A stretch of 64,000 nt of DNA, from positions 1 to 64,000 of the IMG/VR virus record IMGVR_UViG_3300028883_000295, one strand, 5' to 3'. Position numbers and translations under genes: made by a program. This document shows positions 17,468-27,621 of this stretch, piece after piece. The notes beneath the pieces were generated by a model. That model did not search any database and had not been told where the DNA came from. It saw only the letters and a list, made by a program, of their open reading frames with translations. How positions within the stretch are numbered: position 1 is the first letter of the stretch; the number at the start of each line of letters is the position of its first letter. Source of the DNA: a virus.

Positions 17468-19921
17468 CTATCCACCATATACCTTCTTCTCTAAATCAGA
17501 GAGTTTCTTCATTATATCAAAATTCTGTTTTCCATAGTTAATCACAGTAACAAATCCTTCTTCATCAGAGATTCTTTGTGTGTAGCTCACTATATCAAAT
17601 ATATCATGAATTCCAAAGTTAGTTAGATTAGATGAGAATCTGTAATCAGTCTCTATATCAGTTCTTCCATTTATTGTAATCACTCCTTTCTTTTTAGGTT
17701 TAATGTTACTTCCAGATGTTTCTATTCTGGCTCTTTCATCTGCCATCTCTTGTGTAACTATACTATCATCATATATCTTTCTTAATTGAACTCCATATGA
17801 ATTAATACTATTATCATCAGTTCTAGTTGCAGTGATTTCATGCTCATACCATCCAAGTTTAAATGCTAAATCACCTGATGGACATGCATTATTATCCGAA
17901 TAACCTAACCATGAACTACCTGACTTCAGAAGTATCTGTCCACTTGCATAATTTCTTTGATTACTTGCATAATACAACTCCCACTTTTTAGGATTAGCAT
18001 CATTTGCCCCACTAATAACTAGCCAATAATTTGCTCCAACATTCAGATTCTTTAATTTAGGAGAATCATAACTCTGCCACTCACACCATCCAGATGGATA
18101 TGGTAAATCAGATGGAATAAAAGATATGTCATTACTCCATGGTATTGGAGTTCCTGCAGGCATACCAGCTGTATATGTAGAATCTTTTGTTGATACAGTC
18201 ACATTTTCAATGTATGGTGGATCAGATGCATCAAATGTAGTTGAATTCAGAGATGAGAATATATATTTAATTGTGACATTGGAACCTTCATCACCTAAAT
18301 CATTCTCTATTCCATTAGTTAATCCTGACCACCATCCTAATCCAAGACTACCAGATAATAAAATGTGTTGTCCAGAATAAGTTTGTGCTGATATAGTTAT
18401 GTATTGTGCTCTTTGAGTAAATGTTGTTGTTTTTATATTTCCAGTTCTATCATAGTTCTTACCATAAACAAAATAACTAGTAGGTTGATATCTTCTAGCA
18501 CTATAAGAATCTTTAGTCCAAGTAGTTCCATCAGCACTGGTGTATATAGCAAAATCAGTATCACTTGTTGTATTTGGCCTAAATTCCCATGTTCCATCAG
18601 ATGCTATTGGTTGATGTAATGCCACAAAGAATTGTTGTCCTGATTTAACTAATGCTCTCTGTGACCATGGAATATCAAAATGTAAATGTTGATAATATGC
18701 ACTCATAGTTGTTGATGCAGATGCAAATGCAGCAGATATATCTTTATCACATCCACTAATAAGATAACACCATACTGTCTTAGGTAATGCATAACTGTCA
18801 TTATGAACTACATATGCTTCCACTCTAGTTACTCTTGCATCAAATGAGAATGGTTTCCATATATCACTAGAACCTCCACCTGACACTTGCCATCCTATAT
18901 AATAATTTGCTGTTGAATCATTTTGTGGTGCTCCACCAGCACCAGTCTGTCCTAATTTTTTAGATGAAGACTCTGTTGTAGTTAGGAATGAATCACTTCC
19001 ACCTGTAAATATGTCTGCATTGTCCTTAGTGGATGTATTTAAATATGTGTAATCTTCAAATTCATCTGTATAAACATGAGAATCTGCATCTGGAAAAATA
19101 CTAAATATTAAAGTATCTGGCTCATCATCATCTTCTGTTCTATCCATGTAGAATTTAACAGCTGATAGAATATCATCTTCGGCACAAATTCTCTGTGCAA
19201 TCACTGCATTTGAAGTCAATGCAAATGAATGATTAAGATTAGGTTGGGATGTTATTGTAGAATATCCTGTTCCACCAACAACTAAAACCTTATTAGTTAT
19301 ATCCTCATCAGCTTCCTCTAATGGATCCATCTTAAAAATATCTGATTCAGAGATAGTGAAATCATAGCTATCTCCTCTAAATTCAGGTTGATAATAATGC
19401 ATTTGTCCACTATTATCTATATAGAATTTAAATCCATCAATCTTAGTCAAATCAATAAGTGCATCACCAACTATTGTATTAGAGAAATCAATTGAGTCAG
19501 TCATTGTTGTTCCACTATTGTTCCAAATGTGTGACCCAGAGATTCCAGGACAATAATCAGCTATAAGAGAAGATGCTATATAACAGGTATTTCCAGAATA
19601 TTCAGCAGAAGCACTAGTATGATATCTCCATAAATCATATGTTCTACCAACTACCTGATATATATGTGTCTTCTTTCCCTGAACAATTTCTTGTTGTATC
19701 CTAGATATATATCCATCAAATTCTAAATCATCATTTATAAAAAGAAGAACTTTATCCCCAATCAATCTATTTGTGGTGACATCAAATGCATTTATCACTC
19801 CATTCTGAAAATATTCATTATCTGAATTAGTTATCTCAATGAGAGATATATTTCCACCAGCAGAATAATGATTTGCATCTGCTGAACCTGAACCCAAATA
19901 GATATCGTATGAGATAGTCAT
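17468..19921 (-). CDS. Tail hub / baseplate protein
   Basis: An 817-residue protein directly after the tape measure. The first ~200 residues resemble phage tail-hub domains (SLIEITNSDNEYFQNGV, LLFINDDLEFDGYISR, THIYQVVGRTYDLW), as in gpD/gp44/Tal-type hubs. The middle ~400 residues are Ser/Thr/Trp-rich beta domains, probably carbohydrate-binding insertions. The end (GVITINGRTDIETDYRF, GIHDIFDIVSYTQRI) returns to hub-like sequence and finishes with a short coiled coil. Position and domain order support a hub rather than a fibre. Confidence 0.72.
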   Translation of the reverse strand: MTISYDIYLGSGSADANHYSAGGNISLIEITNSDNEYFQNGVINAFDVTTNRLIGDKVLLFINDDLEFDGYISRIQQEIVQGKKTHIYQVVGRTYDLWRYHTSASAEYSGNTCYIASSLIADYCPGISGSHIWNNSGTTMTDSIDFSNTIVGDALIDLTKIDGFKFYIDNSGQMHYYQPEFRGDSYDFTISESDIFKMDPLEEADEDITNKVLVVGGTGYSTITSQPNLNHSFALTSNAVIAQRICAEDDILSAVKFYMDRTEDDDEPDTLIFSIFPDADSHVYTDEFEDYTYLNTSTKDNADIFTGGSDSFLTTTESSSKKLGQTGAGGAPQNDSTANYYIGWQVSGGGSSDIWKPFSFDARVTRVEAYVVHNDSYALPKTVWCYLISGCDKDISAAFASASTTMSAYYQHLHFDIPWSQRALVKSGQQFFVALHQPIASDGTWEFRPNTTSDTDFAIYTSADGTTWTKDSYSARRYQPTSYFVYGKNYDRTGNIKTTTFTQRAQYITISAQTYSGQHILLSGSLGLGWWSGLTNGIENDLGDEGSNVTIKYIFSSLNSTTFDASDPPYIENVTVSTKDSTYTAGMPAGTPIPWSNDISFIPSDLPYPSGWCEWQSYDSPKLKNLNVGANYWLVISGANDANPKKWELYYASNQRNYASGQILLKSGSSWLGYSDNNACPSGDLAFKLGWYEHEITATRTDDNSINSYGVQLRKIYDDSIVTQEMADERARIETSGSNIKPKKKGVITINGRTDIETDYRFSSNLTNFGIHDIFDIVSYTQRISDEEGFVTVINYGKQNFDIMKKLSDLEKKVYGG

Positions 19922-19923
19922 AA

Positions 19924-22900
19924 TTATCTAGTATTCCGATACCTAAACTTTAATTGATTTGTAAATGCACCAACATCCTGAATTCCATGAACATTTATAG
20001 GTCCATACATATTATAATTCTCACTCATTGTATCTCCAGAATATGTCACATTTCTATTATAGGATGTTCCACCGAACACTCCACCTTTCTGCATTCCAAG
20101 CAGATTAGAATAATGTGTAGAGAGTAAATATTTCATGATATTCTCACCATATTTACGATTAGTTCCCTCTAATGGAACAAGTGCCTCTGCTCCTTTTTCA
20201 CCAAACACTCCAGCAGTTGGAGAATTAAATATTCCACCTCTTTCTCCAAATACTAGATTTCTAGCAACATTTCCAAATTCATCAAACATTGCTCCTGGAT
20301 TTCTTATGGTATTCATCACAATCTCAAATGCAGTTCCTGTTGAAGTATTGATATTATTCATTAGATTAAATATATTCTGTAATTCATTCTTTAAATCTAT
20401 TACCTTGAGATTTAATTTATCAACATCGGATTGAGTATATCCGATTACTCTATCTACAGCCAACCATGCATCTTCTAATTCATAAGTGATGGTAGTACCT
20501 TCATCTGTAGCCTGTGCCATATCATTAGCTTTATCTTTTATCTTAGTAACTGTTGTAGCAACATCATTAGAAGCAATACCTATATCCATATAGTGTTCTG
20601 CAGTATCCATTGCCACATCATTGTATTCCTTCTGTTCTTTAGTTGCAGCATCTATATATTCTTGTAATTCCGCCTCTGTTATGTCACCCCTAGCATATGC
20701 TGCCCTAGCCTTAGCTAAATCACCTTCTGCTTCCTTCCATTCCTTATACTGTTCTATTATATCTTCAGTGAGAAGTGCTTGTTCAGCTAATCCTTCAAAT
20801 AATTCATCATCCAGTTTCTTTTTATCTTCTGCTATCTTATATTTCTCTAATTCAATCTTAAGTAGTTTATCTTCTAATTCATAGACATCCAACATTGCCT
20901 CTGCTTTATATTTCTCTTTATTAGTGACTATATCCAATACCTTAGCATATTCTGACATTGCTGAATTCAATTCACTCTGAACTTCTAGTAATTCACCCCT
21001 TCTATTTATTATATCAGTGACCTGTTCCAGAATTGCTAATTCATTCTCATTTAATTTTTCAGATAGAGAATTATATGTAGCAGTAGCAACTCCCAGTTCT
21101 TCTCTTCTAATTCTCAATTCATCAGTTACATCAGATAAATCCTGAGTTATTCTATTAGCTTGATTTAATAATAAATTATATTCCTCTTCTCTATCAGGCC
21201 CAAGTCTATTCATTTCTTCTCTGGTGTCAATCAATCTCTGATTCAGATTCGTTTGTTTTCCTGATAATCTATTAATGTCTTTATTAATGTTATATAGATT
21301 TGTATATGCATCAACTGCATCTCCAACTTCTGGACTCAAATCATGCATCAATTTAAGAATGTCTGATGATACATTTAATACATCACTTTCACTATCAGCA
21401 TATTTCCTTGTAGCATCACCCAAATCTATAAGTAAATCATTATATTCTTCATTTCCCTTTTTACCTTCTGCAGTTAATTCATTTAATCTATTCTGAATCC
21501 TGACTACCCTTGATAATCCATCTAACCAATCAGGTATAGCTTTATTTGAATATCTTTGTATTACAGTCATTCCATCTTCACCAGTTTTTGTTAATTTCTC
21601 CCATGCTTCATAACTTAATGTCAAACTCTCTTGAACACCTTTAATCTTATCTATCATACCAAGTGCACTATCAATCATTGATGCAATTGAACCAATAAAT
21701 GGAATAGCTTTCACCATATCTTTTATTGTCCCAAAGAAATCAAAATCACCTTCACCACTAATAATCCCTTGGAGTGATTTTACTGATTCAATTAATTTCC
21801 ATAATGCACCAGTTAATTCTTCACCAATAGCTGCACCTAATTCCTGTGCATCACCAGCTAATTGTTTGAATTTGCCTGACATTGTATCCATCTGTTTCTC
21901 AGCAATAAATTCAGTGATTCCAGACATTTCCTTAGTGATAAGGACATAATCTTCTATTTCATCAACTGCACTCACTAGAGTAGCTGCAGCAGCAGCAGTT
22001 CTTGCTCTAAACATCTGTGAAGCATCAGCCACACTAAATTGAGCATTCTTTAATTTTCTAAGTATGTCTACTATACTATTAACTGTTGGATCTATATCAG
22101 ATAGAGTTAATCCTAATGCAGCAAGTGCTCTCTGTCCCTTATCTGTTGGAGTCAGAAGTTTAGTAAATATCATATTTAGACGTTGACCTGCTTGTGCACC
22201 CTCATAACCTCTATCAGCAAGCAATGTCAATGTAGCTCCTATTTCTCTAAAGTCTTGATTCAATTCACCTGCTATCTGTCCAACATACTGGAATGCATTA
22301 GCCATCTTTTCTGCAGTCATAAATGAATTAGTAATCAAAGCAGTGAATGTATCTACAACCATACCAGTATCATCAAGTTCAAGTCTAAATTGTTTTAGAA
22401 CTGTAATTACATATTTAACTGCTTCTTCTAGATTTGTTTGTGTAGCAGTAGCATATTGTAAAATAGGAAGTAATTCTTTAGTAGATGATATAACTGGATC
22501 AATTCCAGCACTGGCAACTGTATACATTGCCTTAGCTACTTCTGTCATAGTGAATATGGTCTTACTAGCAAGTTCTCTAGAAAGTTTACTTATTGCATTA
22601 ACTGCTTTATCAAAGCTATGACCTAAATATCCTGAAACAGCAGCAGCATTCACTACTGCACTCTCAAATTCCTTAAATATCTCTATAGAATTCTCTAGTC
22701 CTTGCCTTATAGCCATCACCATCTGAACACCTATAGAGAATGAAATGTAGTGGACAATCTTCAACATGAACTTCTGCCAGCTAAGCATATACTTCAATTG
22801 CTGTGCAAAGCTCTGTTGCATACCTTTGGTAGATTTATTTACTGTCTTGTGAATTGCAGTCATTGACTTGTTCATCTCAGCCTTGACTCGATTCAAGCCA

Positions 22901-22956
22901 GTTGTCTTTATCTGCAAATCAACATATATACTACCAGCTTTAGTTCCAGTTACCAT
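19924..22956 (-). CDS. Tail tape measure protein
   Basis: A 1010-residue protein with the TP901-type tape-measure core near the N-terminus (FKEFESAVVNAAAVSGYLG, ELASKTIFTMTEVAKAMYTVASAGID, ATLTLLADRGYEGAQAGQ). A hydrophobic stretch at ~65-85 is followed by a very long Glu/Lys-rich coiled coil (about 480-800). The C-terminus has GVFGEKGAEALVPLEG, often seen at the end of tape measures. It sets tail length, implying a tail of the order of 150 nm by the usual length rule (inference). It is preceded in the sense direction by structured copy B. Confidence 0.92.
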   Translation of the reverse strand: MVTGTKAGSIYVDLQIKTTGLNRVKAEMNKSMTAIHKTVNKSTKGMQQSFAQQLKYMLSWQKFMLKIVHYISFSIGVQMVMAIRQGLENSIEIFKEFESAVVNAAAVSGYLGHSFDKAVNAISKLSRELASKTIFTMTEVAKAMYTVASAGIDPVISSTKELLPILQYATATQTNLEEAVKYVITVLKQFRLELDDTGMVVDTFTALITNSFMTAEKMANAFQYVGQIAGELNQDFREIGATLTLLADRGYEGAQAGQRLNMIFTKLLTPTDKGQRALAALGLTLSDIDPTVNSIVDILRKLKNAQFSVADASQMFRARTAAAAATLVSAVDEIEDYVLITKEMSGITEFIAEKQMDTMSGKFKQLAGDAQELGAAIGEELTGALWKLIESVKSLQGIISGEGDFDFFGTIKDMVKAIPFIGSIASMIDSALGMIDKIKGVQESLTLSYEAWEKLTKTGEDGMTVIQRYSNKAIPDWLDGLSRVVRIQNRLNELTAEGKKGNEEYNDLLIDLGDATRKYADSESDVLNVSSDILKLMHDLSPEVGDAVDAYTNLYNINKDINRLSGKQTNLNQRLIDTREEMNRLGPDREEEYNLLLNQANRITQDLSDVTDELRIRREELGVATATYNSLSEKLNENELAILEQVTDIINRRGELLEVQSELNSAMSEYAKVLDIVTNKEKYKAEAMLDVYELEDKLLKIELEKYKIAEDKKKLDDELFEGLAEQALLTEDIIEQYKEWKEAEGDLAKARAAYARGDITEAELQEYIDAATKEQKEYNDVAMDTAEHYMDIGIASNDVATTVTKIKDKANDMAQATDEGTTITYELEDAWLAVDRVIGYTQSDVDKLNLKVIDLKNELQNIFNLMNNINTSTGTAFEIVMNTIRNPGAMFDEFGNVARNLVFGERGGIFNSPTAGVFGEKGAEALVPLEGTNRKYGENIMKYLLSTHYSNLLGMQKGGVFGGTSYNRNVTYSGDTMSENYNMYGPINVHGIQDVGAFTNQLKFRYRNTR

Positions 22957-23001
22957 ATCTATCTATTCATTTATCTTTAATTTTATACATAATTCACATT
23001 T

Positions 23002-23130
23002 TCCATTTAAAGGGGTCAAAGAGCTATTCTGAGAGACCTTGCATTGCACCCTACCTATACCATTAGATAACTTTTAAAGTGCTTCAGCGTGGCTCTCTGT
23101 TAATCCTCAGCGATGTTTCAGATATATCCT
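23002..23130 (-). repeat. Structured repeat element, copy B (pseudoknot RNA candidate)
   Basis: Read on the - strand, it has stem 1 CTGAG/CTCAG (23110-23106 with 23033-23029) and a crossing stem 2 AGAGAGC/GCTCTTT (23098-23092 with 23024-23018). Conserved boxes are CTGAGGATTAACAGAGAGC and CTAATGGTATAGGTAGGGTG. The 3' edge CCCCTTTAAATGGAAAA matches copy A. It fills the gap between a cysteine-peptidase-like gene and the tape-measure gene, so it would be part of the tape-measure leader. Confidence 0.78.
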
Positions 23131-23155
23131 AAACCTCATTACCTAATATATCAGT

Positions 23156-23596
23156 TTATATAACAACCATCAGAGGTTTCCAGTTACTTGGTAGTTTAGA
23201 TATATCATCATTTTGAGGCTCAACTATCCATACATCTAAATTATCATCTACAAATATATTCACAGCATGTGGATATGTGAACATAGGAGTATTAGATATT
23301 AATATACCAAATGGTAAACTAGACCAGTGTTTGATAGAGAACTGTCCATATAGTCTAATACTAAAATCATCACAATCTAGATACTCAGATATATATGACT
23401 CTTTATCTGTATCATCTTGTGATATAAATCTAGCATACTCTGAAAGAGAAGTGAGTTTGTATTTACTATCATATATGTAGATAACACAACTCTCTCCTAA
23501 TTCAGCTCTCAATGTAGACATTAATTCAGTATATTCTACATCCACTAATGGACTAGGCTTTCCTAGCTTACCTTTACTAAACCATCCTAAACACAT
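23156..23596 (-). CDS. Possible cysteine-peptidase-like (agglutinin C-like) protein
   Basis: A 146-residue protein with ISEYLDCDDFSIRL (Cys near residue 74), PHAVNIFVDDNLDVWIVEPQND (His near residue 109) and a closing WKPLMVVI. This Cys...His...EPQND order resembles the small papain-like C-terminal domain of fungal agglutinins and related phage proteins; the link is by motif only. Could be a virion or lysis peptidase. Stop-start contact with the beta-helix gene upstream. A structural-protein role is the alternative. Confidence 0.5.
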   Translation of the reverse strand: MCLGWFSKGKLGKPSPLVDVEYTELMSTLRAELGESCVIYIYDSKYKLTSLSEYARFISQDDTDKESYISEYLDCDDFSIRLYGQFSIKHWSSLPFGILISNTPMFTYPHAVNIFVDDNLDVWIVEPQNDDISKLPSNWKPLMVVI

Positions 23597-25048
23597 TTAA
23601 CTTACACCTGAATAGAAGTTCCAATCATCATAGTCAGTACAATTAACCCTAGCATTACATTGATATATTGGATATTGAATACCATTCATGCTGTTAAACA
23701 TTATATAACAATTTGTATCACTATTTGCTCCATATACACCAAGATTAGGATATTGTGTACCTGTTCCAACAATTGTATTTAGAAATATTTTAGAATCCTC
23801 TGTACTTGCAATTGATATTCCAGCTGACCATTGGCCACATCTCTCTATATGATTACCACAAACTGTTGCATTGTCTCCACCCAATGAAATACCGTTACTT
23901 CCTATATCAGCAATCACATTATTATAAATATATGTATATGAACCAGCTAAATTCATAGCATAACTAGTTATGTTTGTGAATTCACATCCTATTACTTCAA
24001 TCCAATCAGGGCTTCCAGTTACACCTCTATAAGTGTCTCTTATGATACTATTAGATATTGTTACATGATAAACATCCGAAGCTATAAAGAAACCTCTTGC
24101 AGTGCTAGCACCATAACATGCATCATCTGTTCCACACGATACCATACAATCATCAAATAATACATGTGATGTGTCTTCCATATAATATCCTACACCAGAA
24201 TCATATACAGAACAACCTGTTACTGATACATTCTGAGTTGCTTCAGCATATGTTGCAGCTAGAGCAGATTCTACAACGAAACCTCCAGAGAATGCATTAT
24301 CTACAATACATCCACTTATCACTGAATCATATGTTTCCCAATACCAAACACCAAATGCAGCATAATGCTTAAGACCACTTTCATCAAATGCACTAGCTAA
24401 ATCAATGAACATACAATCATGTACATTAATTTGACTTCCTTCTTTGACGAATATTCCCATATTTTGGGTATCGTATATAGTCACACTGTATATCTCAACA
24501 AATTCACATTTCAAAAGATATATACCATTAGTATAGGAATAAAAACAATCATACCATACATCCTGTCCACCACTATTTCCATCTAGGATTATATCATGTA
24601 TTGTTATATTTGCATTACCATTTGTTTGGTCATAATTTCTAATCATAGTACAATTAGCATCATCATCAAGATAAAGTCTAACATTATATAATTCACAGTT
24701 ATCACCAACATAGAGTATACCATCTTGTGTAATAAGATTATTACCACCATTAACCCATCCTGATTCGTTATCAAGATCATCAATAGCATTTTGTAGATTA
24801 GCAAACGAAGCTACCCAGTAATGTCCTTCACTATTTGAAATTAAAGTTTCTGTTGGAGGTCTATACCCTCCTGGTAGTAAGTCTGTCATCACCCCAGCTC
24901 CACCAGCACCTAGAATAGCACCAGTAGTTAGGACTGCAGCAGCTTTCTTCTTATTCCTCTTAAACCAATTTTGTATATCATCTCTAAATAGATATATTAA
25001 ACTAACTGTGATTAGTATACCTATTAATAGAATTATCCATCCTATCAT
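23597..25048 (-). CDS. Membrane-anchored parallel beta-helix protein
   Basis: The N-terminus has a transmembrane helix (2-20), a basic stretch NWFKRNKKK, then a second hydrophobic segment AAAVLTTGAILGAGGAGV. The remaining ~420 residues are pectate-lyase/NosD-like right-handed beta-helix repeats (NITIHDIILDGNSGG, VSGCIVDNAFSGG, VSVTGCSVYDSGVG, VIGCEFTNI, IYNNVIADIGSNGISLGG). Such folds bind or cleave polysaccharides. The anchor layout matches that of the protein at 27621-29714. Probably displayed on the virion or on the infected-cell surface. Confidence 0.78.
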   Translation of the reverse strand: MIGWIILLIGILITVSLIYLFRDDIQNWFKRNKKKAAAVLTTGAILGAGGAGVMTDLLPGGYRPPTETLISNSEGHYWVASFANLQNAIDDLDNESGWVNGGNNLITQDGILYVGDNCELYNVRLYLDDDANCTMIRNYDQTNGNANITIHDIILDGNSGGQDVWYDCFYSYTNGIYLLKCEFVEIYSVTIYDTQNMGIFVKEGSQINVHDCMFIDLASAFDESGLKHYAAFGVWYWETYDSVISGCIVDNAFSGGFVVESALAATYAEATQNVSVTGCSVYDSGVGYYMEDTSHVLFDDCMVSCGTDDACYGASTARGFFIASDVYHVTISNSIIRDTYRGVTGSPDWIEVIGCEFTNITSYAMNLAGSYTYIYNNVIADIGSNGISLGGDNATVCGNHIERCGQWSAGISIASTEDSKIFLNTIVGTGTQYPNLGVYGANSDTNCYIMFNSMNGIQYPIYQCNARVNCTDYDDWNFYSGVS

Positions 25049-25083
25049 TTATTTCAGTCTCCAAAATATAACATATAACATCT

Positions 25084-27177
25084 TTAAATTATATACCAAT
25101 TAGTTCCATCACTTATAACAGTGACAGATTCATATTGAAATTGCATATCATAATCAACATCACCATCTATAGTATCACCACTCTGTCCAGATACAGTAAC
25201 AGTTCCTGTACCTATATTCTTAACAGTTATATTATCACCACTATTATGTGAGTCTGGTAGTTTAATAGTTATAGTATTAGAAGCTAGAACATATTCTCCA
25301 ACTAATGCTGAATAATTAGCAGTCTTGGTTTGTACTATATATCTATGATGACCATAGATAGTACCACCAGAGAATGCTGCTGATGATATTCCAGTTGAAT
25401 CATATATGGGTTTATCATTTGCATCTAAATCTCCACCAAGTTGAGGTGTTGTATCTTCCACTACATTAGATAATCCTGCACCAGGAACTAGATTAGTGGC
25501 ATTTCCTGAAACCCAGTCTGCATATATTCCTGTTTGGGATGAAATCAGATTAGTTTGAATCGAACCTCCAGATATTCCTTGAGATGACAGTCCATAACAT
25601 CTTATTTTATGACTCCAACTATCTCCTGAAACAAATAATTGATAATTCCTAACATCTATATTCTGAAATTCTTTAGTTGTTGATAAACCATCAGCATTAA
25701 GTATTATACTTGCTTTATCATTTTGACTTGCATCTATAATCATAGAATAATTTGCTGCTGGATCTCTTATAAGGAATGGATATGTATTAGTTTGGCATAA
25801 ATCCCTTACATATAACCAACCACTAGAATTCACACCTATACGATAATCAGCAGCAGAACCTGTTATTTGGAAATAGTCTTCTATATCAGCACCATATGGT
25901 AACCATGTTTTACTTCCACCAAGTATTATATTGTAAGAACCACTATCATAATAATATTCGGTATTCATCCAAGACGAACCGGGTATAAATACATTTTTTT
26001 GTGCACCAGATATAATGGAAAATGCATATCTAGCATTTGTATGTCCTGGATTACCAAAATCCGTTACATTTACATTAAAGAATCTATTTCCATCAGTAAT
26101 ATTCTTGATTCCATCTATTATATTAGAACCACACTGAACTTCAACATCATTAAATACAATATTATTTAATGTTGTTCCTACTTTAGAACCAGCAGTAGGA
26201 TTTCGACTCCAATTACTATCAAACTCAATTGCAGTTATTGGATTTCTAATAGTTATATTTTCAAAATGAGTTGTATTAATCCAAGCAAGGTTATTAGCAT
26301 TACCTGTACAAGTATATATATGGATTCCTCTCCCAACTCCATTAATATCCATATCTCTACAAAAATTATAATGGAGATTGCAACGATTACCAGTAGCACT
26401 ATATTTTATAGCAGTAGCTCCAGATTGTATATGACCTTCAAAATCTGTTCCATCTACACATCTAAATGTTATCTTCTCAGCTAAAGTATTTACTATACTT
26501 CTTCTCTCATACCAATCACTTTCAGCAGTTTTAGCTTCAAAAATAACAATATTCCCAGAATACCAATGAGTACTTGGTGGTGGAATATATACACTAAAAT
26601 TACCTATATTAACATTTCTAGTTCTTCTACTTTCACTATGATCTCCAGATCTGTCTCCTGAAATATAAAATGCATCGTATTCACCTTGAGCTAAATGGAA
26701 TTGTGTTGCTACCCCAGCACCATAAAGTGTAGAATGATTCTTTATATTAATTGTTGATGAGATATTATATATCCCTGAAGCTACATATGTATATATGTAG
26801 GGACTCAATACAGAATTAAATAGAGTAGATGCATCATTATTAGTGGCTAATATACTACCATTTCTTCCACTTCTACAATAATAGATATCCCTATCTCTAT
26901 AAATAATTTGGTCTGCAGTCATTGGTATATTATAGGATCCACCTGAAATGGCTTGAGAACTCACAAAATCTATATCAATGATGCCATATGTATAACTATT
27001 ACCAGAAAGATTACCTGCAAGATTACCTTTTAGAGAAGCACTTTGGATATTATCATCAAAGTACTCTTTATTGATTACATCAGAATCAGCAGTAGCAGTA
27101 TAGGTAGTTACTATATGTCCCCCACTAATAGTTTGTGAGCTTACACTATCTATATTATAAAGGATTCCTTCTCCCAT
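25084..27177 (-). CDS. Tail fibre / beta-helix spike, fibre family 2
   Basis: A 697-residue protein. The N- and C-terminal parts carry the SSQTISGGHI-type fibre repeat. The middle (about 100-380) is a pectin-lyase-like helix: STINIKNHSTLYGAGVATQFH, NVNIGNFSVYIPPP, FENITIRNPITAIEFDSN, LNNIVFNDVEVQCG. The C-terminal ~60 residues (YVLASNTITIKLPD, NIGTGTVTVSGQSGDTI, VTVISDGTNWYII) match a common phage-spike end domain. Likely a glycan-degrading or -binding spike. Confidence 0.8.
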   Translation of the reverse strand: MGEGILYNIDSVSSQTISGGHIVTTYTATADSDVINKEYFDDNIQSASLKGNLAGNLSGNSYTYGIIDIDFVSSQAISGGSYNIPMTADQIIYRDRDIYYCRSGRNGSILATNNDASTLFNSVLSPYIYTYVASGIYNISSTINIKNHSTLYGAGVATQFHLAQGEYDAFYISGDRSGDHSESRRTRNVNIGNFSVYIPPPSTHWYSGNIVIFEAKTAESDWYERRSIVNTLAEKITFRCVDGTDFEGHIQSGATAIKYSATGNRCNLHYNFCRDMDINGVGRGIHIYTCTGNANNLAWINTTHFENITIRNPITAIEFDSNWSRNPTAGSKVGTTLNNIVFNDVEVQCGSNIIDGIKNITDGNRFFNVNVTDFGNPGHTNARYAFSIISGAQKNVFIPGSSWMNTEYYYDSGSYNIILGGSKTWLPYGADIEDYFQITGSAADYRIGVNSSGWLYVRDLCQTNTYPFLIRDPAANYSMIIDASQNDKASIILNADGLSTTKEFQNIDVRNYQLFVSGDSWSHKIRCYGLSSQGISGGSIQTNLISSQTGIYADWVSGNATNLVPGAGLSNVVEDTTPQLGGDLDANDKPIYDSTGISSAAFSGGTIYGHHRYIVQTKTANYSALVGEYVLASNTITIKLPDSHNSGDNITVKNIGTGTVTVSGQSGDTIDGDVDYDMQFQYESVTVISDGTNWYII

Positions 27178-27234
27178 CTAGTTACCATCCATTTAATTTC
27201 ATAATTCATTTCTTTTAGACATCCTAAACATTTA

Positions 27235-27621
27235 TTAATCATAATCTATAGTCTTTAAATGTCCTTTTTGTATATTAGAATTAAAGATATAAACTTCATT
27301 TCCATATTTTCTATATGTATTCAATGATATGTCATTTACTAGATTAGCCTCTTCTAGAGTGATATTCAAATTCTTACCCATATCACTTACCACCAATTTG
27401 AATGTAGATGAATATGTTTCTCCTTTACCATCCGCATTAACAGTCATAGTGCATCCAGAATAAGCATAATCCATCAGATTATCCACATACTTTCCAATAG
27501 AATTACTAGTCATTGTCAAGGCTTTATTTCCACTATTAGCTATAATAGTTCCACTAGCAAGTATATCTCCATTAGAATCATATAGATATCCATACATAGG
27601 ATATGGAAATGGAAGTGGCAT
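27235..27621 (-). CDS. Small Ig-like/carboxypeptidase-regulatory-type beta protein
   Basis: A 128-residue protein beginning PLPFPYPMYGYLYDSNGDIL, with TMTVNADGKGETYSSTFKLVVSD, a pattern typical of prealbumin-like regulatory or cell-adhesion beta domains (G-x-V-x-D-x-x-G). The start is next to the stop of the large Ig-like gene (one-base overlap). Probably a virion decoration or fibre accessory. Function unknown. Confidence 0.6.
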   Translation of the reverse strand: MPLPFPYPMYGYLYDSNGDILASGTIIANSGNKALTMTSNSIGKYVDNLMDYAYSGCTMTVNADGKGETYSSTFKLVVSDMGKNLNITLEEANLVNDISLNTYRKYGNEVYIFNSNIQKGHLKTIDYD

